Below, one piece after another: positions 12,394-23,472 of a stretch of 64,000 nt of DNA (its first letter is position 1; each line of letters opens with the position of its first letter). Below the pieces are notes generated by a model. That model did not search any database. It saw only the letters and a program-made list of their open reading frames with translations, and was not told the origin of the DNA. This stretch comes from Psococerastis gibbosa (lineage: Eukaryota; Arthropoda; Insecta; Psocodea; Psocidae): the NCBI GenBank assembly GCA_963971405.1, contig OZ020486.1, positions 13,415,419-13,479,418 on the forward strand, given 5' to 3'. A program made the position numbers and the translations under genes.

Positions 12394-12669
12394 GGTCAAA
12401 GTCCAAACAAATCGTTATTTCAATATGCCGAGGCCTGGGACATAAAACGTTTTAAAAATTCCATTACCTTCAGCGATTTTTTTTTTTTTTTTAAATCTTT
12501 AAATCTAACCTTGCCTCTGTCATTGGTGTAGCCTGTCGCAACATAGTGCTTTTGTTGGGAATATTGACTTGCATTTTTTTTTTTTTTTTAAATTGGGGTA
12601 CAGGTGTTACCTGTGTGCACATAAGCCTATTGGGCCTATTGTGCCCCCTACAACAAAGAATCTACATAT

Positions 12670-13505
12670 CTACATCAGTTCCTCGAGGCCTATTTCCCTC
12701 AGGAGAGCCAGGACCTTGAGGGGATTTAGAAGTGGTAGGTCTTTTACATGTAATTGCAAGTTTCCCAAGCATGCTGCTCTTCTACGTGCGATTGCATCGC
12801 AGTGAAGGAGGATATGCTCGGGGTCCTCCGCTCCTTCGTTACAGAATCTGCATGCTCTAGACTCTCTGACACCTATGTTGGTCAGATGTCCATTCAAGTT
12901 GCAATGCCCAGAGAGGAATCCTGTGATCACACGCAGATGTCTCCTGTTCATATTAATGCATACTTGGGCTCTTTTGCGCTGGTGGCTTCCCAGGAGCATT
13001 TTGGCTTGCCGAAGGCCCGGCAATGAGGTCCAGTATTCAGCCACTTTCAGGTTCTCCCTGCCTTTAACAAATCTGCGGGCGAGGGTTTCCCCAACACCGC
13101 AAAAAGGTTCGGGTCCCGTAAAAGGGGAGGTAGCTCCCCTTTTTGCAAGCTGGTCAGCAACCTCATTGCCTTCAATGCCTGTGTGCCCAGGCACCCATAT
13201 CAAGGTAACCTTATTCGCACCGGACAGTATGTCCAGTTTCAATCTACATTCCCACACTAGTTGTAAGGTGATTTTGTATGCTGTTATTGCTTTAAGGGCT
13301 GCTTGGCTATCTGACATGATAACAATTTCTCTCGATCTATATTCCCTGTCGAGATTCATTTGCATACATCTGTCAAGGGCACATAACTCAGCCTGGTAGA
13401 CTGTAGTTGTCTCCCCAAGAGACTCCAGATATTTCACCCCAGGACCAAAGACGCCAAGACCCGTTCTTGGTCTTGTACGTCCCAGCCTAGAGCCATCAGT
13501 GAACC
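12670..13505 (-). pseudogene. RNase H domain of the R1-like element
   Basis: Element-encoded RNase H degrades RNA in the RNA/DNA hybrid during target-primed reverse transcription. Visible motifs in order: FTDGSRL (first catalytic Asp), QAELCAL (Glu), MSDSQAALKAI (Asp) and WVPGHTGIEGNEVADQLAK (last His/Asp block). A Cys/His-rich tail (CRFCNEGAEDPEHILLHC) follows, as in R1-type elements. The stop is at 12670-12672. The frame is offset from the RT frame by a shift in an AAAGAAAGAA stretch near 13540, so the copy cannot make an intact polyprotein. Confidence 0.85.
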
Positions 13506-13519
13506 ACTTAATTGTGTGA

Positions 13520-14861
13520 CTATTGAGAATTCCTGCTGATTCGCAGTATTCTTTCTTTGTCCCTATTGTCCCTATATATAGTTTCGAATTCCCTCTTAAA
13601 ACAGTATTTTGGGTGAATTCTATCGCTTGGCATATCCAGGCAGTGGTCAGACGTAGTCAGAGAGGCTGAGTCTCTCTTAATTGCCCTTCCACTCCTTTTT
13701 ACCCCGCTCCTAATAATCCGTAGCCTTGCCATTTCGGCTGACGTTTCCACTGCAATATGGAGGGGTGGGAAGTCCAGCACAATCTCCATTGCTGCAGTGG
13801 GACAGGATTTCATAGCCCCTGTAATGCATACACAGGCCAGTCTTTGTACTTTAGTGAGGGTGTCTCTTATACTTTGTACTGCAGTCCTGTGGGCCCAAGT
13901 CACACTTCCATACGTAATAATGGGCCTTACAATCAATAAATACAAATCTCGGAGGGCTCTGGGGGAAGTGCCCCATTTCTTCCCCGCCATTCTCCTGCAA
14001 ATCATAATAGATCGTTTGGCTTTAACCACTACGTCTTCTATATGCTTCTTGTAATTTAGTTTAGTATCCAGGGTTACTCCTAAATACTTGACTTGCCGTT
14101 CCCATGCTATTGGTTTGCCCCCAATGAGGACTTGCTTCAATGATAGCTTCCTTCTATTAGTGAAGGGAACTAGACATGTTTTGGCCACATTTAGTTTGAG
14201 GCCTACTGTTTTGCACCATTCAGCAATAATATCAACCACGTGCTGCAGGAGCTCGCACAGTGTACTGTCATTTTTCCCTCTGACCATGGCCACGACGTCA
14301 TCAGCATAGCCAATGCATTCTATGCCCCTGTCAGTAAGTATTTGTAGAAGCTTTTCTACTACAATCGTCCACAATAGCGGTGACAGCACACCCCCCTGGG
14401 GGCATCCCCTAGTGGTTTTCATAGCCACCCCCTGTGCCACCGCTACCCTGCTAGTTAGGGCTGCCATTACCCAGTCTATAATAGTCGGGTCAACCTCCTT
14501 GTCGTTGAGGGCATTCTCAATAGACGAGTGGGATGTATTGTCAAAGCAGCCTTCAATATCTGTAAAAACACAGAAGACTGTGTCCTTACATTCGATAGCA
14601 TCGGCAATAAAATTTGTCAATTGATATAGTGCCGTTTCCGTTGACCTCCCTGTGCGGTATGCGTGTTGGGAGGGGTGGAGTGGGCTTCGCAATAATGTGT
14701 TATTTCTAATATAGTTGTCTATAATTTTCTCCAAAGTTTTTAACAGAAAGGAGGTTAGACAAATAGGTCTATACGATTTGGCGGCCGTCGTGTCTTTTTT
14801 CCCAGATTTGGGGATAAAAACTACGACTGCATTCCTCCAAGGCTTGGGTATGTATCTTGTC
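13520..14861 (-). pseudogene. Reverse transcriptase domain of the R1-like element
   Basis: Target-primed reverse transcriptase. Motifs in order: IPKPWRNAVVVFIPKSGK, YRPICLTSFLLKTLEKI, FTDIEGCFDN (catalytic Asp), GCPQGGVLSPLLW and the catalytic GYADDVVAMV (YADD), then VKYLGVTLD and the thumb region. The open frame runs 5' of 14862, but that part lies beyond the target duplication and probably does not belong to the element. It ends at 13520 after a frameshift before the RNase H. Confidence 0.88.
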
Positions 14862-15021
14862 TTGACTTGCATTAACCTGCAGTCTGGCACCCGATTTGTG
14901 CTATATCTGCTTAGGTGATATACAAAAGAAGGACCTCCCCCTCCCCAAAAAAAAAAAAAAGTTACCTCTAAAATATTGAACATTCTATGTTATGCGTCCT
15001 AACTCTGACTTTATTTTCCAG

Positions 15022-15353
15022 GCGACCCAACCACATTCGGCAATCTTCGCTGCCCTGATGAAGCAGTCAAAGCAGTGCAAAGCAGCGTCAGCTGCGGCTC
15101 GTGGGACGGCTACGCAGCCAGTGCCGGTCACATGTCAGCACGGCAGGCAGTCGCCAACTACTCCTCCGTCCACGGGCTGCACGTGCAACCTGTTGACGTG
15201 ATTCTCTGCAGCGGCTGCTCCTCATCCCTTGACTTGTGCATCTCAGCTGTCGCCGAGCCTGGACAGAACATTTTGCTGCCCCGACCTGGGTTTTCCATAT
15301 ACGCAACCCTCGCTCAAGGGCTTGGCATTAATGTTAAATATTACAACCTGATT
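15022..15353 (+). CDS. TAT: Tyrosine aminotransferase, coding exon 2
   Basis: Encodes residues 45-155 (numbered from the Met at 7236). GDPTTFGNL, then GYAASAGHMSARQAVANY, DVILCSGCSSSLDLCI and PGQNILLPRPGFSIY all match the TAT family: the substrate-side loop, the cofactor-phosphate glycine/serine region and the start of the large domain. It begins after TTTTCCAG by completing the split glycine codon and ends in phase 0 at a GTGAGT donor. The R1-like element lies only 160 bp upstream of its acceptor. Confidence 0.95.
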
Positions 15354-15470
15354 GTGAGTCCCTAAAATTTTTCAGGTACCAAGTAGATAAACGTTGTGTT
15401 ACGTTTTTAAAAAATGGATCAGACGTATTTTACCAGGTTTAAGTGAGCTCTAAATTAAAAGGGGACAATT

Positions 15471-15725
15471 GGAGGGTCCGGTGGAGGAAGGTGTTAGTTA
15501 ACTAATAAAAAAACTAGATTTTGTCATGAAAGAGGGTGTTATTATAACCCATCCTTTCACACATACATAAGTTATACAGTATATTATGAAGAAGGTAGAA
15601 GAAGTCGGTAGTACACAAATTAGAAAAATATATGAGAAAGAGTATAAGGGTGTAACCAATAACACCTTCTTCCATCATGGAATCACGTTCTTCATGCTAC
15701 TTCACACCTTCCACCGGACCCTTTA
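15471..15725. repeat. Inverted-repeat element in TAT intron 2
   Basis: GGAGGGTCCGGTGGAGGAAG at the left pairs with CACCTTCCACCGGACCCTT at the right, and GAAGGTGTTA blocks also pair. It is MITE-like in size (about 255 bp). Target duplication not resolved. Confidence 0.6.
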
Positions 15726-15796
15726 ATTATATATTAGAAGAACCCGAAGCCAGAAGAGCTAAGTGCCAAATTTCAAGCTTTAAATGCTATGCCCCC

Positions 15797-16180
15797 CCCC
15801 CCCCAAACGGGTTTTGAGGCGAATTTGAATCGAGTAGTTGACAAATCATGCTCCAACAGCGCACATGGAAGGTTTCAATTCTAAAAATTGGACCCCACCC
15901 CCCTCTAAACTCAAGGATTGCAGGAACACAGGCTTTTTTAAAGTGTTAAATTTTAAATTAATTTGGTCCTTGAAGACGAATTCAATTCGGCTCGTTGTGA
16001 ACTCTATGGCCTTAAAACCCCGGTTTTTGGAGGCGAATTTAATTCGAGTAGTTGACAAATTAGGCTCCAAAAGCCCGCATGGAAGCTTCCAGTTCTCGAA
16101 ATTGTTGTAATCTGGCTAACATAAGGACCCCCCCCCCCCCTCTTAACCCAAGAATTGGCACAGGCGTTTTAAAAGTGTAT
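15797..16180. repeat. Diverged two-copy tandem repeat (period about 214 bp) in TAT intron 2
   Basis: Both copies have GGCGAATTTGAAT/GGCGAATTTAATT, CGAGTAGTTGACAAAT, GCATGGAAG-type and CAGGCxTTTTxAAAGTGT blocks, plus a C run. Copy 2 runs up to the acceptor of exon 3, whose pyrimidine tract may derive in part from the repeat. Confidence 0.7.
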
Positions 16181-16198
16181 ATTTATGTTTTCACATAG

Positions 16199-16390
16199 CC
16201 AGAAACCGGATGGGAAGTAGACATAGTGCAATTAGAAAGAGAAATAGACAAAAACACGGCCTGCATTATTATCAACAATCCAAGTAACCCATGTGGCTCT
16301 GTCTTCAGACCCGATCATTTGGAGGAAATTTTGGAAGTAGCCGAGAGAAATTATTTGCCAATCATAGCAGATGAAATTTATGAGCATCTG
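16199..16390 (+). CDS. TAT: Tyrosine aminotransferase, coding exon 3
   Basis: Encodes residues 156-219. It includes [12 protein letters not shown], the conserved NPxNPxG block whose Asn contacts the PLP ring, and IIADEIY, whose Asp bonds the pyridine nitrogen and whose Tyr contacts the PLP oxygen. Exactly 64 codons, phase 0 at both ends, between a TTTCACATAG acceptor and a GTAAGT donor. Confidence 0.95.
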
Positions 16391-17333
16391 GTAAGTAGTT
16401 CTGACATTCTCTTGAGTTAAACATTGTGTCCTATGTTTTTGAATGTTAATTTATAATATATATGCCCAGAATTAGATAGTTAGTTTGCTGTCGTTTCACT
16501 AAAATTTAAATTTTGTAACCGAAGAACAGAAGAAACTTTTCTGAGCATTTTAACAAATGATTATGAACCTCCTTCTAACACATATTGGCCGCAATTATTT
16601 AATTTGATTTGTACAAAAATGATTGGTGTTGTTTTCCTGAGGATGGAATTCAAGAACTGTGGCCATTTGATGTGAGTGAGGCCACATGCCACAGTGAAAT
16701 TAGAGGAGCATTTCTACCAACTATTGGATATTTTTGACGGCTCTGTGATCTACATTTCCTGTGATTTGCCCTTAATTTTTCCTTCCACGGCAAAAAAAAG
16801 AAACGAAAATGCTCCGATGAAAATTTCGCGAAAAATAAAATCTTTCGTAGTAAATTTAAATTATCTCATTTAGAGCATTATACAAATTTTGTAGAATGGT
16901 ACCTAATTTTATTGTATAATTTTATTGTAATAAACCGATCGCGTGAATAGACTGCTTTTTAGGAAAGCTATGAATTTTTCGTCTGACCACATTCAAATTT
17001 TTGCGTCTTTGGAACGAGAAATTAATTTTGGCAAAACTACACGGCTATTTATTGTTAAGAAAACATTTTGAAATCTCTCCCTAAAGCCACATACAATAGA
17101 ATTCAAATAAGTCTACGAATCTAGTTCACTACAGCATACAACAATACTGTATTACTATTAAGTAAAAAACGTAATATAACATTCTCATGTAAATATTAAT
17201 TAGCCAATTAGCAGATTTTTGTGTCTAGCTCTACGCCTATTCAGGAAAACACGTTCTTAGAACAGAAGACTGGGTGAAAGTAGGCGAATGCAAAAGTTCA
17301 AAGTAATAAATACCGAGCGTGTTTGTTTTGCAG

Positions 17334-17416
17334 GTTTTCCCTGGTTCCGAATACCGGCCAATAGCATCTCTTACATCAACTGTTCCTGTATTGTCATGCA
17401 GTGGTCTAACAAAAAG
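17334..17416 (+). CDS. TAT: Tyrosine aminotransferase, coding exon 4
   Basis: Encodes residues 220-246 and two bases of codon 247. It ends with SCSGLTK, whose Lys (residue 246) is the expected Schiff-base lysine for PLP. Acceptor TTTTGCAG, donor GTACCA (weak after +2). The codon is completed by the first base of exon 5 to give Arg, so the join reads GLTKRFLVPGWR, as in known TATs. Confidence 0.94.
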
Positions 17417-17754
17417 GTACCACCAAGTTGCAAACTTTGTAATGCATGCCGGGACCTATAAAAAAATGATAACGTTACTGTTAAAACCCAACAATAATCA
17501 AATAGAATAAATGGCGCCAAACCATAAGCTAAGTATGGCCAATAGTGATGAGACATAGGTGACATTAGACAAAATCGTCGTAGAGCCGTAGAGGGAACTG
17601 TTATGTACAGGGTTGACAAAATACCAAAACAATAATCATTGCCCATGTGTTCAGGGTTTCCCGCCCTTTCAAAATCATGAAATAAATTTAAAACGAAACC
17701 AAAGAAATTACGAACACCGTTGGGTCACAGAGTTTGAAAGCGTGTTAAAAACTG

Positions 17755-18045
17755 GATGGTTAAGTTTAGCCGGATCCTGGATATATCCGACCAAACATGG
17801 ATGGCTGTTTGGTATAATTTTTTCTGAAGCTGCCCTAATTTTTTAAGAGAAGCGAAACCGCAAGTTACCTCACAATGCAGAAGTACTAATTTTATAAGTT
17901 GTAAAATGAAAATTTTGAGATTACCTATTGTAGGCTATTTTTCGTAGGTTACATATCAAAAATTGAACTAAATTTGGTATTTCGTATTTTTTCAAAATCC
18001 AGTATCCAGCCGGATACCGGATAGTGACCGGATATCCGTTCCATT
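17755..18045. repeat. CCGGAT-rich repeat in TAT intron 4
   Basis: Left part GCCGGATCCTGGATATATCC and right part CCAGCCGGATACCGGATAG followed by CCGGATATCCG form an imperfect inverted arrangement. It looks like a degraded inverted-repeat element; the family is not assigned. Confidence 0.4.
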
Positions 18046-18215
18046 TCCCTTAAGTTACATTATAAAAACTCTGGCCATATGGTGTTGATGCTGGCTACAT
18101 CAATGCAATAAATGCATTTCTTTTGCTACTCATTTACGGCTCTAGGATCGATGTTGTTGAGAATTTTGACTTTGTACCAAACGTCTCTTTAATTTTTTTT
18201 TTTTTTTTCTTCGCT

Positions 18216-19980
18216 TTATCCCGGTTTGGGGTCAGCGACACGACAGGCGATTTTCCAGGCTTTTCTATCTTGAGCTGTTGCGGCTGAGATCCCACACGCT
18301 CCCATGTCAGCTCGAATCTTCCACTCTACTGTGATCTTTGGGCGACCAACATTTCTTCTGCCCTCCACTTGAACCCGCCGCACTCTCTGTATAAGTTCTT
18401 CGGGGTTTCGTCTCTCAACATGGCCCCACCAAGCCAGCCGACGCTCACGTATTTTGTCAACGATACTCGCCGTTTGCATATCTGCCCGGATATCGTCATT
18501 CCTCCGTCTGTCCGCTAGGGTTAGACCAAGAGACCATCTAAGCATTCTCATCTCTGCCGTGTGTAGCATTTGCTCTTCTTTAACGCGTGGGGCCCAGCAT
18601 TCCGATCCATAAATTATGCACGGCCGTACGACTTGTTTGTAGATGCGACCTTTTAATTTTTTAGGCATTTTCTTATCCTTGAGTACTCCCGTCATATCAC
18701 GCCACTTTGCCCAACCGGAGGCTATCCTACCCCTTACATCCTCCTCACAACCCCCTCTTTGTGTTAGGGTTGCTCCAAGGTATTTGAATTTCTCCACTTT
18801 CTCAATGTAAACTCCGTCAACTACAATGGTTTCCGGTGATTGTTGGAAACATTCCATGTACTTGGTTTTGTCACGGTTGACTTTGAGACCGTGGTTTTCT
18901 ATTGCCTGGACCCAGTTTGTCAGCTTCAGTTGCAGGTCATTTCGTGTTTTGGCGGTGATGAGGATGTCGTCGGCAAATAGAATACTCTCAGGGGCTATTC
19001 CCTGGGTGTGGCGGGTAATAGTGTCCATGATGACGATAAAGAGGAACGGGCTTAAGGCTGAGCCTTGGTGGAGTCCATAAGTAACATTGAACGGTTCGCT
19101 GAGTCCTACCACGGTTCGCACACTGGTTGTCGAATTTTCGTACATATTCATTACTAGTTGGATGTACTTTTCTTCCACGTTCATCTGCCTAAGACAGTCC
19201 CTGATAAGATTCCTTGGCACTCGGTCGTATGCTTTTTCAAGGTCAACAAATCCCAGGTGCAATGGCTGGTTCTTTTCCCTAAACTTTTCTTGTAATGTTC
19301 TCACAATGTGTATACCATCAGTGGTTCCTCGCCCCTTCATAAACCCAAGCTGGTTTTCGGAAATTACACGTTCAAGTTTGTCCCTCAGCCTACGTTCCAC
19401 TACCCTCTCGGTCCATTTCATTGCATGGCTCATGAGTTTTATCGGTCGGTAGTTACCGCAGCTTTGGACGTCGCCTTTGCGTTTGTAAATGGGCGTGACG
19501 ATACTTTCCCTCCATCTGTCTGGGATAGTTGCTTCCTCCAAGATTCGATTTATCAGTTTAGTCATGGTAGTCACACCACTGTCGTCCAGCGCCTTAAATG
19601 CTTCGATTGGCACTCCATCAGGTCCAGTGGCTTTCCCCGCGGCCATGTTCCTAAGGGCACCGTTGACTTCATCTTCCGAGAATGCCTCCACGTCGTCCCA
19701 GTTAGGGTTAGCTTGTATCTCTGCGATTCTTGGATGGCCGACGTTCATTATTTCACTGAAGTATTCTCTCCATCTGGCCTTGATGTCAGCGTTATCGGTG
19801 AGCACTTGGCCCTGTTCATTCTTTATGCATAGTACAGCACCTAGGTCTTGAGACGCTTTTTGTCGCCTTTTAGCAATTTTAAAGATTTGTTGTTCTCCCT
19901 CTCTGGTGTTGAGATTTCTGTACCACCCGTCGGTTGCAACATCTCTTGCGGCCGCAACGGCTCGCTTGGCTCTGCGCTTT
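18216..19980 (-). pseudogene. Reverse transcriptase of the RTE-like element
   Basis: Motifs in order: KATGPDGVPIEAFKAL, YRPIKLMSHAMKWTERVVE, LGFMKGRGTTDGI, FVDLEKAYDRVPR (catalytic Asp), GLHQGSALSPFLF and ILFADDILI (FADD), then FKYLGATLT. The C-terminal part has RRLAWWGHVERR and ends AWKIACRVADPKPG. The main frame is intact from 19805 to 18216; 5' of about 19840 the frame shifts before joining the endonuclease part. Confidence 0.88.
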
Positions 19981-19986
19981 TCGGTC

Positions 19987-21101
19987 TTATATAATTATAT
20001 CTTTGCCCACACTGGTTCGTGATTTCTGCCAGTCCTTGTATGCCTTTTTCTTTGCCTTGAGGGCATTTTGCACGTCTTCGTTCCACCACCATGTCTCCTT
20101 CTTAATGTTCTTTCCCCCTTTAGTCATTCCCAGTATTTCTGTCCCCTTCGCTATTATTTCTTTCTCAATGTAGTTCCATATGTCATTAATGGATAGGTTA
20201 TCCCAATTTTCCTGTACTACTGTCAGACTGTTGGACAACTTATCCCTAAAAGCGATCCTTTTCTGCTCTTCAGATAGCTGGTGCCATTTAATTCTGGGTT
20301 CAGAAATTCTGTTGTCTCCTCGCCTGGCCCCTTTGACTTGGAGATCACAGACAAGCAGTCTGTGTTGAGAGAAGGTGCAGATGCCAGGGATGACCTTGCA
20401 GTCGACACATACGTTCCTGTCTCTTTGCCGTAGGAGAACATAGTCTATCTGTGACTGGTGCGGTCCACTTTTATACGTGAGCAGGTGTTCAGTTCTCTTT
20501 GTGAATTGTGTGTTACAGATAGTTAGTTCATGTGCTTCAGCCCAATCCAGCGCACGCTCTCCCATATTGTTACGCGTCCCATATCCCTTGCCTCCGTGAA
20601 CGCTAGGGTACCCGTTGCTGTGTTCTCCAACATGACCGTTTAGGTCCGCTCCTATGAAGAGCATCTCTCTTTCGGGGATAGATATCAGAATTCGTCAAAC
20701 TGTTCATAAAATATTTGTTTATCTTCTTCATCGCACCCAACTTGTGGGGCGTAACCACTTATAACATTGATGAAGGTTTTGTTCGTCAATAAAATTTTAC
20801 ACTGAATAAGCCGGTCACTCTTCCTGACTACTTCGACAATGGCATCTTTTAACTTTTCCTCAACAATGATTCCCACTCCATTTTTCTTGTTAGTTTTTCC
20901 GTGGTAAATTATCTTGTAACCCTCGCCAAGTTCTTTACTTCTCTCACCTTTCCATCTTGTCTCCTGCACACACATTATGCTGATGTTTCTGGCTTTCATA
21001 AGATGTACAATTTCGAGGCCTCTGCCGGTCATAGTGCCAACGTTTATGGTAGCCAGGCGGACTTTTGTCTTCTTACCTCCGTTTTCATTTCTCTTCTTCA
21101 T
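19987..21101 (-). pseudogene. AP-type endonuclease of the RTE-like element
   Basis: Endonuclease that nicks the target and so primes reverse transcription. Motifs: LATINVGTMTGRG, IMCVQETRWKG (metal-binding Glu), NVISGYAPQVG, IGADLNGHVGE (catalytic Asp/Asn), HQSQIDYVLLR and TFSQHRLLVCDL (terminal Ser/His). Met at 21101-21099 is the likely start. A frameshift at about 20685 splits the domain, and another lies near 19987, so this copy is dead. Confidence 0.85.
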
Positions 21102-21250
21102 CCTCTTCCAAACGTCTCTTTAATCAGTTGACTAAAGAATGCAACTCCCTGAATTTCAATAATGTTTATGCTTAGGTACTGTTCGCTCAGCCACTGAATA
21201 TATTGCACACAATAATATTCTATGGCTGGGCGAACAGTAGGCAATATTAA

Positions 21251-21390
21251 GGCGCTTATTCCACCAACGTCAATAGTGATAGTAAATGTAGTATTGACGT
21301 AATAGCAGACATTTTTAGACTGTCTTTAATGTCTGTTACCACGTCAATACTACATTTACTATCACTATTGACGTTGGTGGAATATGCGCC
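21251..21390. mobile_element. Family A short hairpin MITE (A4)
   Basis: Two arms of about 60 bp pair almost perfectly: GGCGCTTATTCCACCAACGT with ACGTTGGTGGAATATGCGCC. Flanks are TAA (21248-21250) and TGA (21391-21393). The tip area has TAGCAGACATTTTTAGACTG. It ends about 50 bp upstream of exon 5. Confidence 0.8.
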
Positions 21391-21443
21391 TGAAATATGT
21401 CTACTGACACTTGAGAGTGGGACTAACACAGTTAATTTTCCAG

Positions 21444-21639
21444 GTTTCTCGTGCCTGGTTGGCGTCTGGGATGGATTGTGATACACGATAAGAACAATGT
21501 CTTATCCAATATGCGAAGAGGATTGATAAAACTGAGCCAAAGAGTGATGGGTAGTAATACAATTGTACAAGGGGCACTGCCTGCCATATTGAAGACAACC
21601 CCGTGCCAGTTCTACAATTCAACAATTCATACTCTCCAT
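21444..21639 (+). CDS. TAT: Tyrosine aminotransferase, coding exon 5
   Basis: Encodes residues 247-312. Begins with the last base of the split Arg codon, then FLVPGWRLGWIVIHDK, whose second Arg is the expected PLP-phosphate contact. It continues with LIKLSQRVMG and TIVQGALPAIL. Acceptor TTTTCCAG, donor GTAAGT, phase 0 at the end. Confidence 0.95.
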
Positions 21640-21741
21640 GTAAGTAGGCATAGGATTTTATGAAAGACTTTGAATTTGAATTAATATGCACGGTTTTATA
21701 TCTGAGAATTTCTAGTGACCAAAGTAAGTTTCAATTAATAA

Positions 21742-22131
21742 GGCGCTTATTCCACCGACCGGCAAGGGCTAAATACAAATACGGTGACGTGGTAACAGAC
21801 ATTCAAGACTTAGGCGGGGTTCCCACCGACCTCGCATTGCAGAATACAAATGACATTGACGGAAATGTTTGTTTTACTATGCCATAGTTAAAATGGATCA
21901 ATGATCATAGAGTGAAATCACAAACAAACTAAAATTAAAAAAATGGCGTCATGGGATATGTTAAGTACAAACATTTTAATAGATTTCTATAAAAAGAAAA
22001 ATTTTAATTTCCGTCAATGTCATTTGCATTCTGCAATGCGAGGTCGATGGAAACGCCACCTAAGTCTTGAATGTCTGCTACCACGTCACCGTTTTTGTAA
22101 ATGGCCCTAGCCGGTCGGTGGAATATGCGCC
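21742..22131. mobile_element. Nested family A MITE (A5) in TAT intron 5
   Basis: Outer arms GGCGCTTATTCCACCGACCG and CGGTCGGTGGAATATGCGCC, with TAA on both sides (21739-21741 and 22132-22134). At the hairpin tip sits a second inverted-repeat unit (21813-22060) with its own GGCGGGGTTCCCACC-type ends and TTA/TAA flanks. The inner unit recurs in A7, A8 and A10. Confidence 0.8.
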
Positions 22132-22307
22132 TAAGAGGCGTTGTTACAGATCCCATGCAACAAATGCCTTTGAAGTTCTGAACGTCAATTAATTTTCTTT
22201 GATATTTAGGTAGCCTACTAAGTGAGTCTAACTTATTAACCCGTCGTGCCCCTTGTCAGACAAAAGATACGTAGTTACTGTATGTAAATATTTCACAATG
22301 TTGACAA

Positions 22308-22695
22308 TGAGGACATGCTACGTAGAAAATGAGCACCCCAAAATTTGTAGTTTTTAATGACTTTTTATTTTTTTATTTAATTAACAAATCAAGTCATTAA
22401 ATATTGGGCTCATGGAAGTTGTAGAAGAATACTTCATGCATCATTTCATAGGAAATATTAAATTTTTGGTACCTTAGTTCTTCCATAAATACCAGAACAG
22501 ACAGGACAGAACTAAAATTTCGCGTATTCCGGGATTTTTTGAAGAACTACAAAACCGAAAACCGATTATATGATGCACGAAGTAATCTTCTACAACTTAC
22601 ATGAGCCAAATTTTTAATTACTTGCTGAGTTAATTAAACAAAAAATGAAAAGTATTTAATTTTGGGGTGCCAATTTTCTACGTAGCATATCCTCT
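22308..22695. mobile_element. Family B MITE (B1), TA-type
   Basis: Long inverted repeat with GGACATGCTACGTAGAAAAT at the left and ATTTTCTACGTAGCATATCC at the right. Other copies (B2-B4) have TA on both sides, as expected for Tc1/mariner-derived MITEs; here the left TA is mutated. It lies just upstream of TAT exon 6. Confidence 0.75.
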
Positions 22696-22759
22696 TAAGT
22701 ATGTTCGTTAAAATTAATTAATGAAACAATCTCGTAAAAATTAATTTACTTTGTTGCAG

Positions 22760-22843
22760 AAGCACGCCCTTCTAGTATATAGCCGTCTATCTAAAATACA
22801 AGGCCTAAAGCCCGTGATGCCACAAGGCGCCATGTATATGATG
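22760..22843 (+). CDS. TAT: Tyrosine aminotransferase, coding exon 6
   Basis: Encodes residues 313-340, ending MPQGAMYMM, the conserved P-x-G-A-M-Y stretch before the C-terminal small domain. 28 codons, phase 0 at both ends, acceptor TTTGTTGCAG, donor GTAAGC. Confidence 0.94.
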
Positions 22844-23019
22844 GTAAGCCAAACTACAATGGATTATACGAGATTATGTAAATAGGCTAGTAGAAACAGT
22901 TATTTTGTAAGTTTCACATGACAGCGAAGGGCGACAGGGCTACAACTGAAAATTACTTTATCGACAATGGAAACGTATTTACATTACATACGCATGCTTA
23001 CCGTTTTCAACAGCGTACT

Positions 23020-23272
23020 AGTAGGTTGATGAAGCAGTAGAATCCAGAATGATAGGTCAATCTTACACAGTACTTCCAAACGTTTCGTCAACATCTGCAG
23101 TCGAAATCTTCAGTGGCACTGTGTTGACTTCTATGATCGTATCTCGAAGACTCAGAAGCAGGATGCAGAAGTTGACGAAGCGTTTGGAAATACTCTTTAA
23201 GATCGACCACGGCCTATCATCCCGGATTCTACTGCTTCATCAAGTACTCCGGCCGTGAAAGCATTTGTAATT
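23020..23272. repeat. Family F repeat copy in TAT intron 6
   Basis: GCAGTAGAATCCAGAATGAT at the left pairs with ATCATCCCGGATTCTACTGC at the right. CGTTTCGTCAACATCTGCAG and the ending CTCCGGCCGTGAAAGCATTT link it to the copies near 10140 and 58430. Confidence 0.65.
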
Positions 23273-23472
23273 ATACTAGTAGGTTACTTCTCGAAAAATA
23301 GGTTTGCATGTTCTATACATACACTGTGTATACATATTACATAAGTTATGTATATGGCACAGTACTTTTATGCTAAAAAACCGCTTAGTCTGATCAACTG
23401 CATTTTAGTAAAAAAAAATTCAAAATTTTGGGACTGAATGGAAATCTCACTGCTTATTTATCTAACTTTCAG

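Larger units (their letters stand above)
12576..14861 (-). mobile_element. R1-like non-LTR retrotransposon, 5'-truncated
   Basis: The element lies antisense in TAT intron 1. The 12-mer TTGACTTGCATT occurs at 12564-12575 and 14862-14873, right outside the proposed ends. The 3' end is a poly(A) seen as a T run at 12576-12590. It encodes part of the RT and an RNase H on the - strand. The 5' end is cut within the N-terminal part of the RT, so no endonuclease is left. Confidence 0.85.
18194..21107 (-). mobile_element. RTE/BovB-like non-LTR retrotransposon in TAT intron 4
   Basis: A perfect 17-bp direct repeat, CCAAACGTCTCTTTAAT, flanks the element at 18177-18193 and 21108-21124. The 3' poly(A) is a T run beginning at 18194. 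It encodes an AP-type endonuclease and an RT on the - strand, as in RTE elements and the BovB-derived CFDP2 protein. At 2.9 kb it is close to full length; only the 5' leader seems to be lost. Several frameshifts break the coding frame. Confidence 0.9.

Noticed and set aside
12875..14918. Open frames on the + strand over the R1-like element (for example 12875-13399 and 14313-14624)
   Set aside because: They are antisense shadows of the RT and RNase H reading frames and carry no motifs of their own.
14862..14983. N-terminal extension of the RT frame beyond 14861
   Set aside because: It lies outside the 12-bp target duplication and reads through an A run and a C-rich tract, so it is flanking DNA.
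18826..20173. Open frames on the + strand over the RTE-like element
   Set aside because: Shadows of the endonuclease and RT on the - strand.
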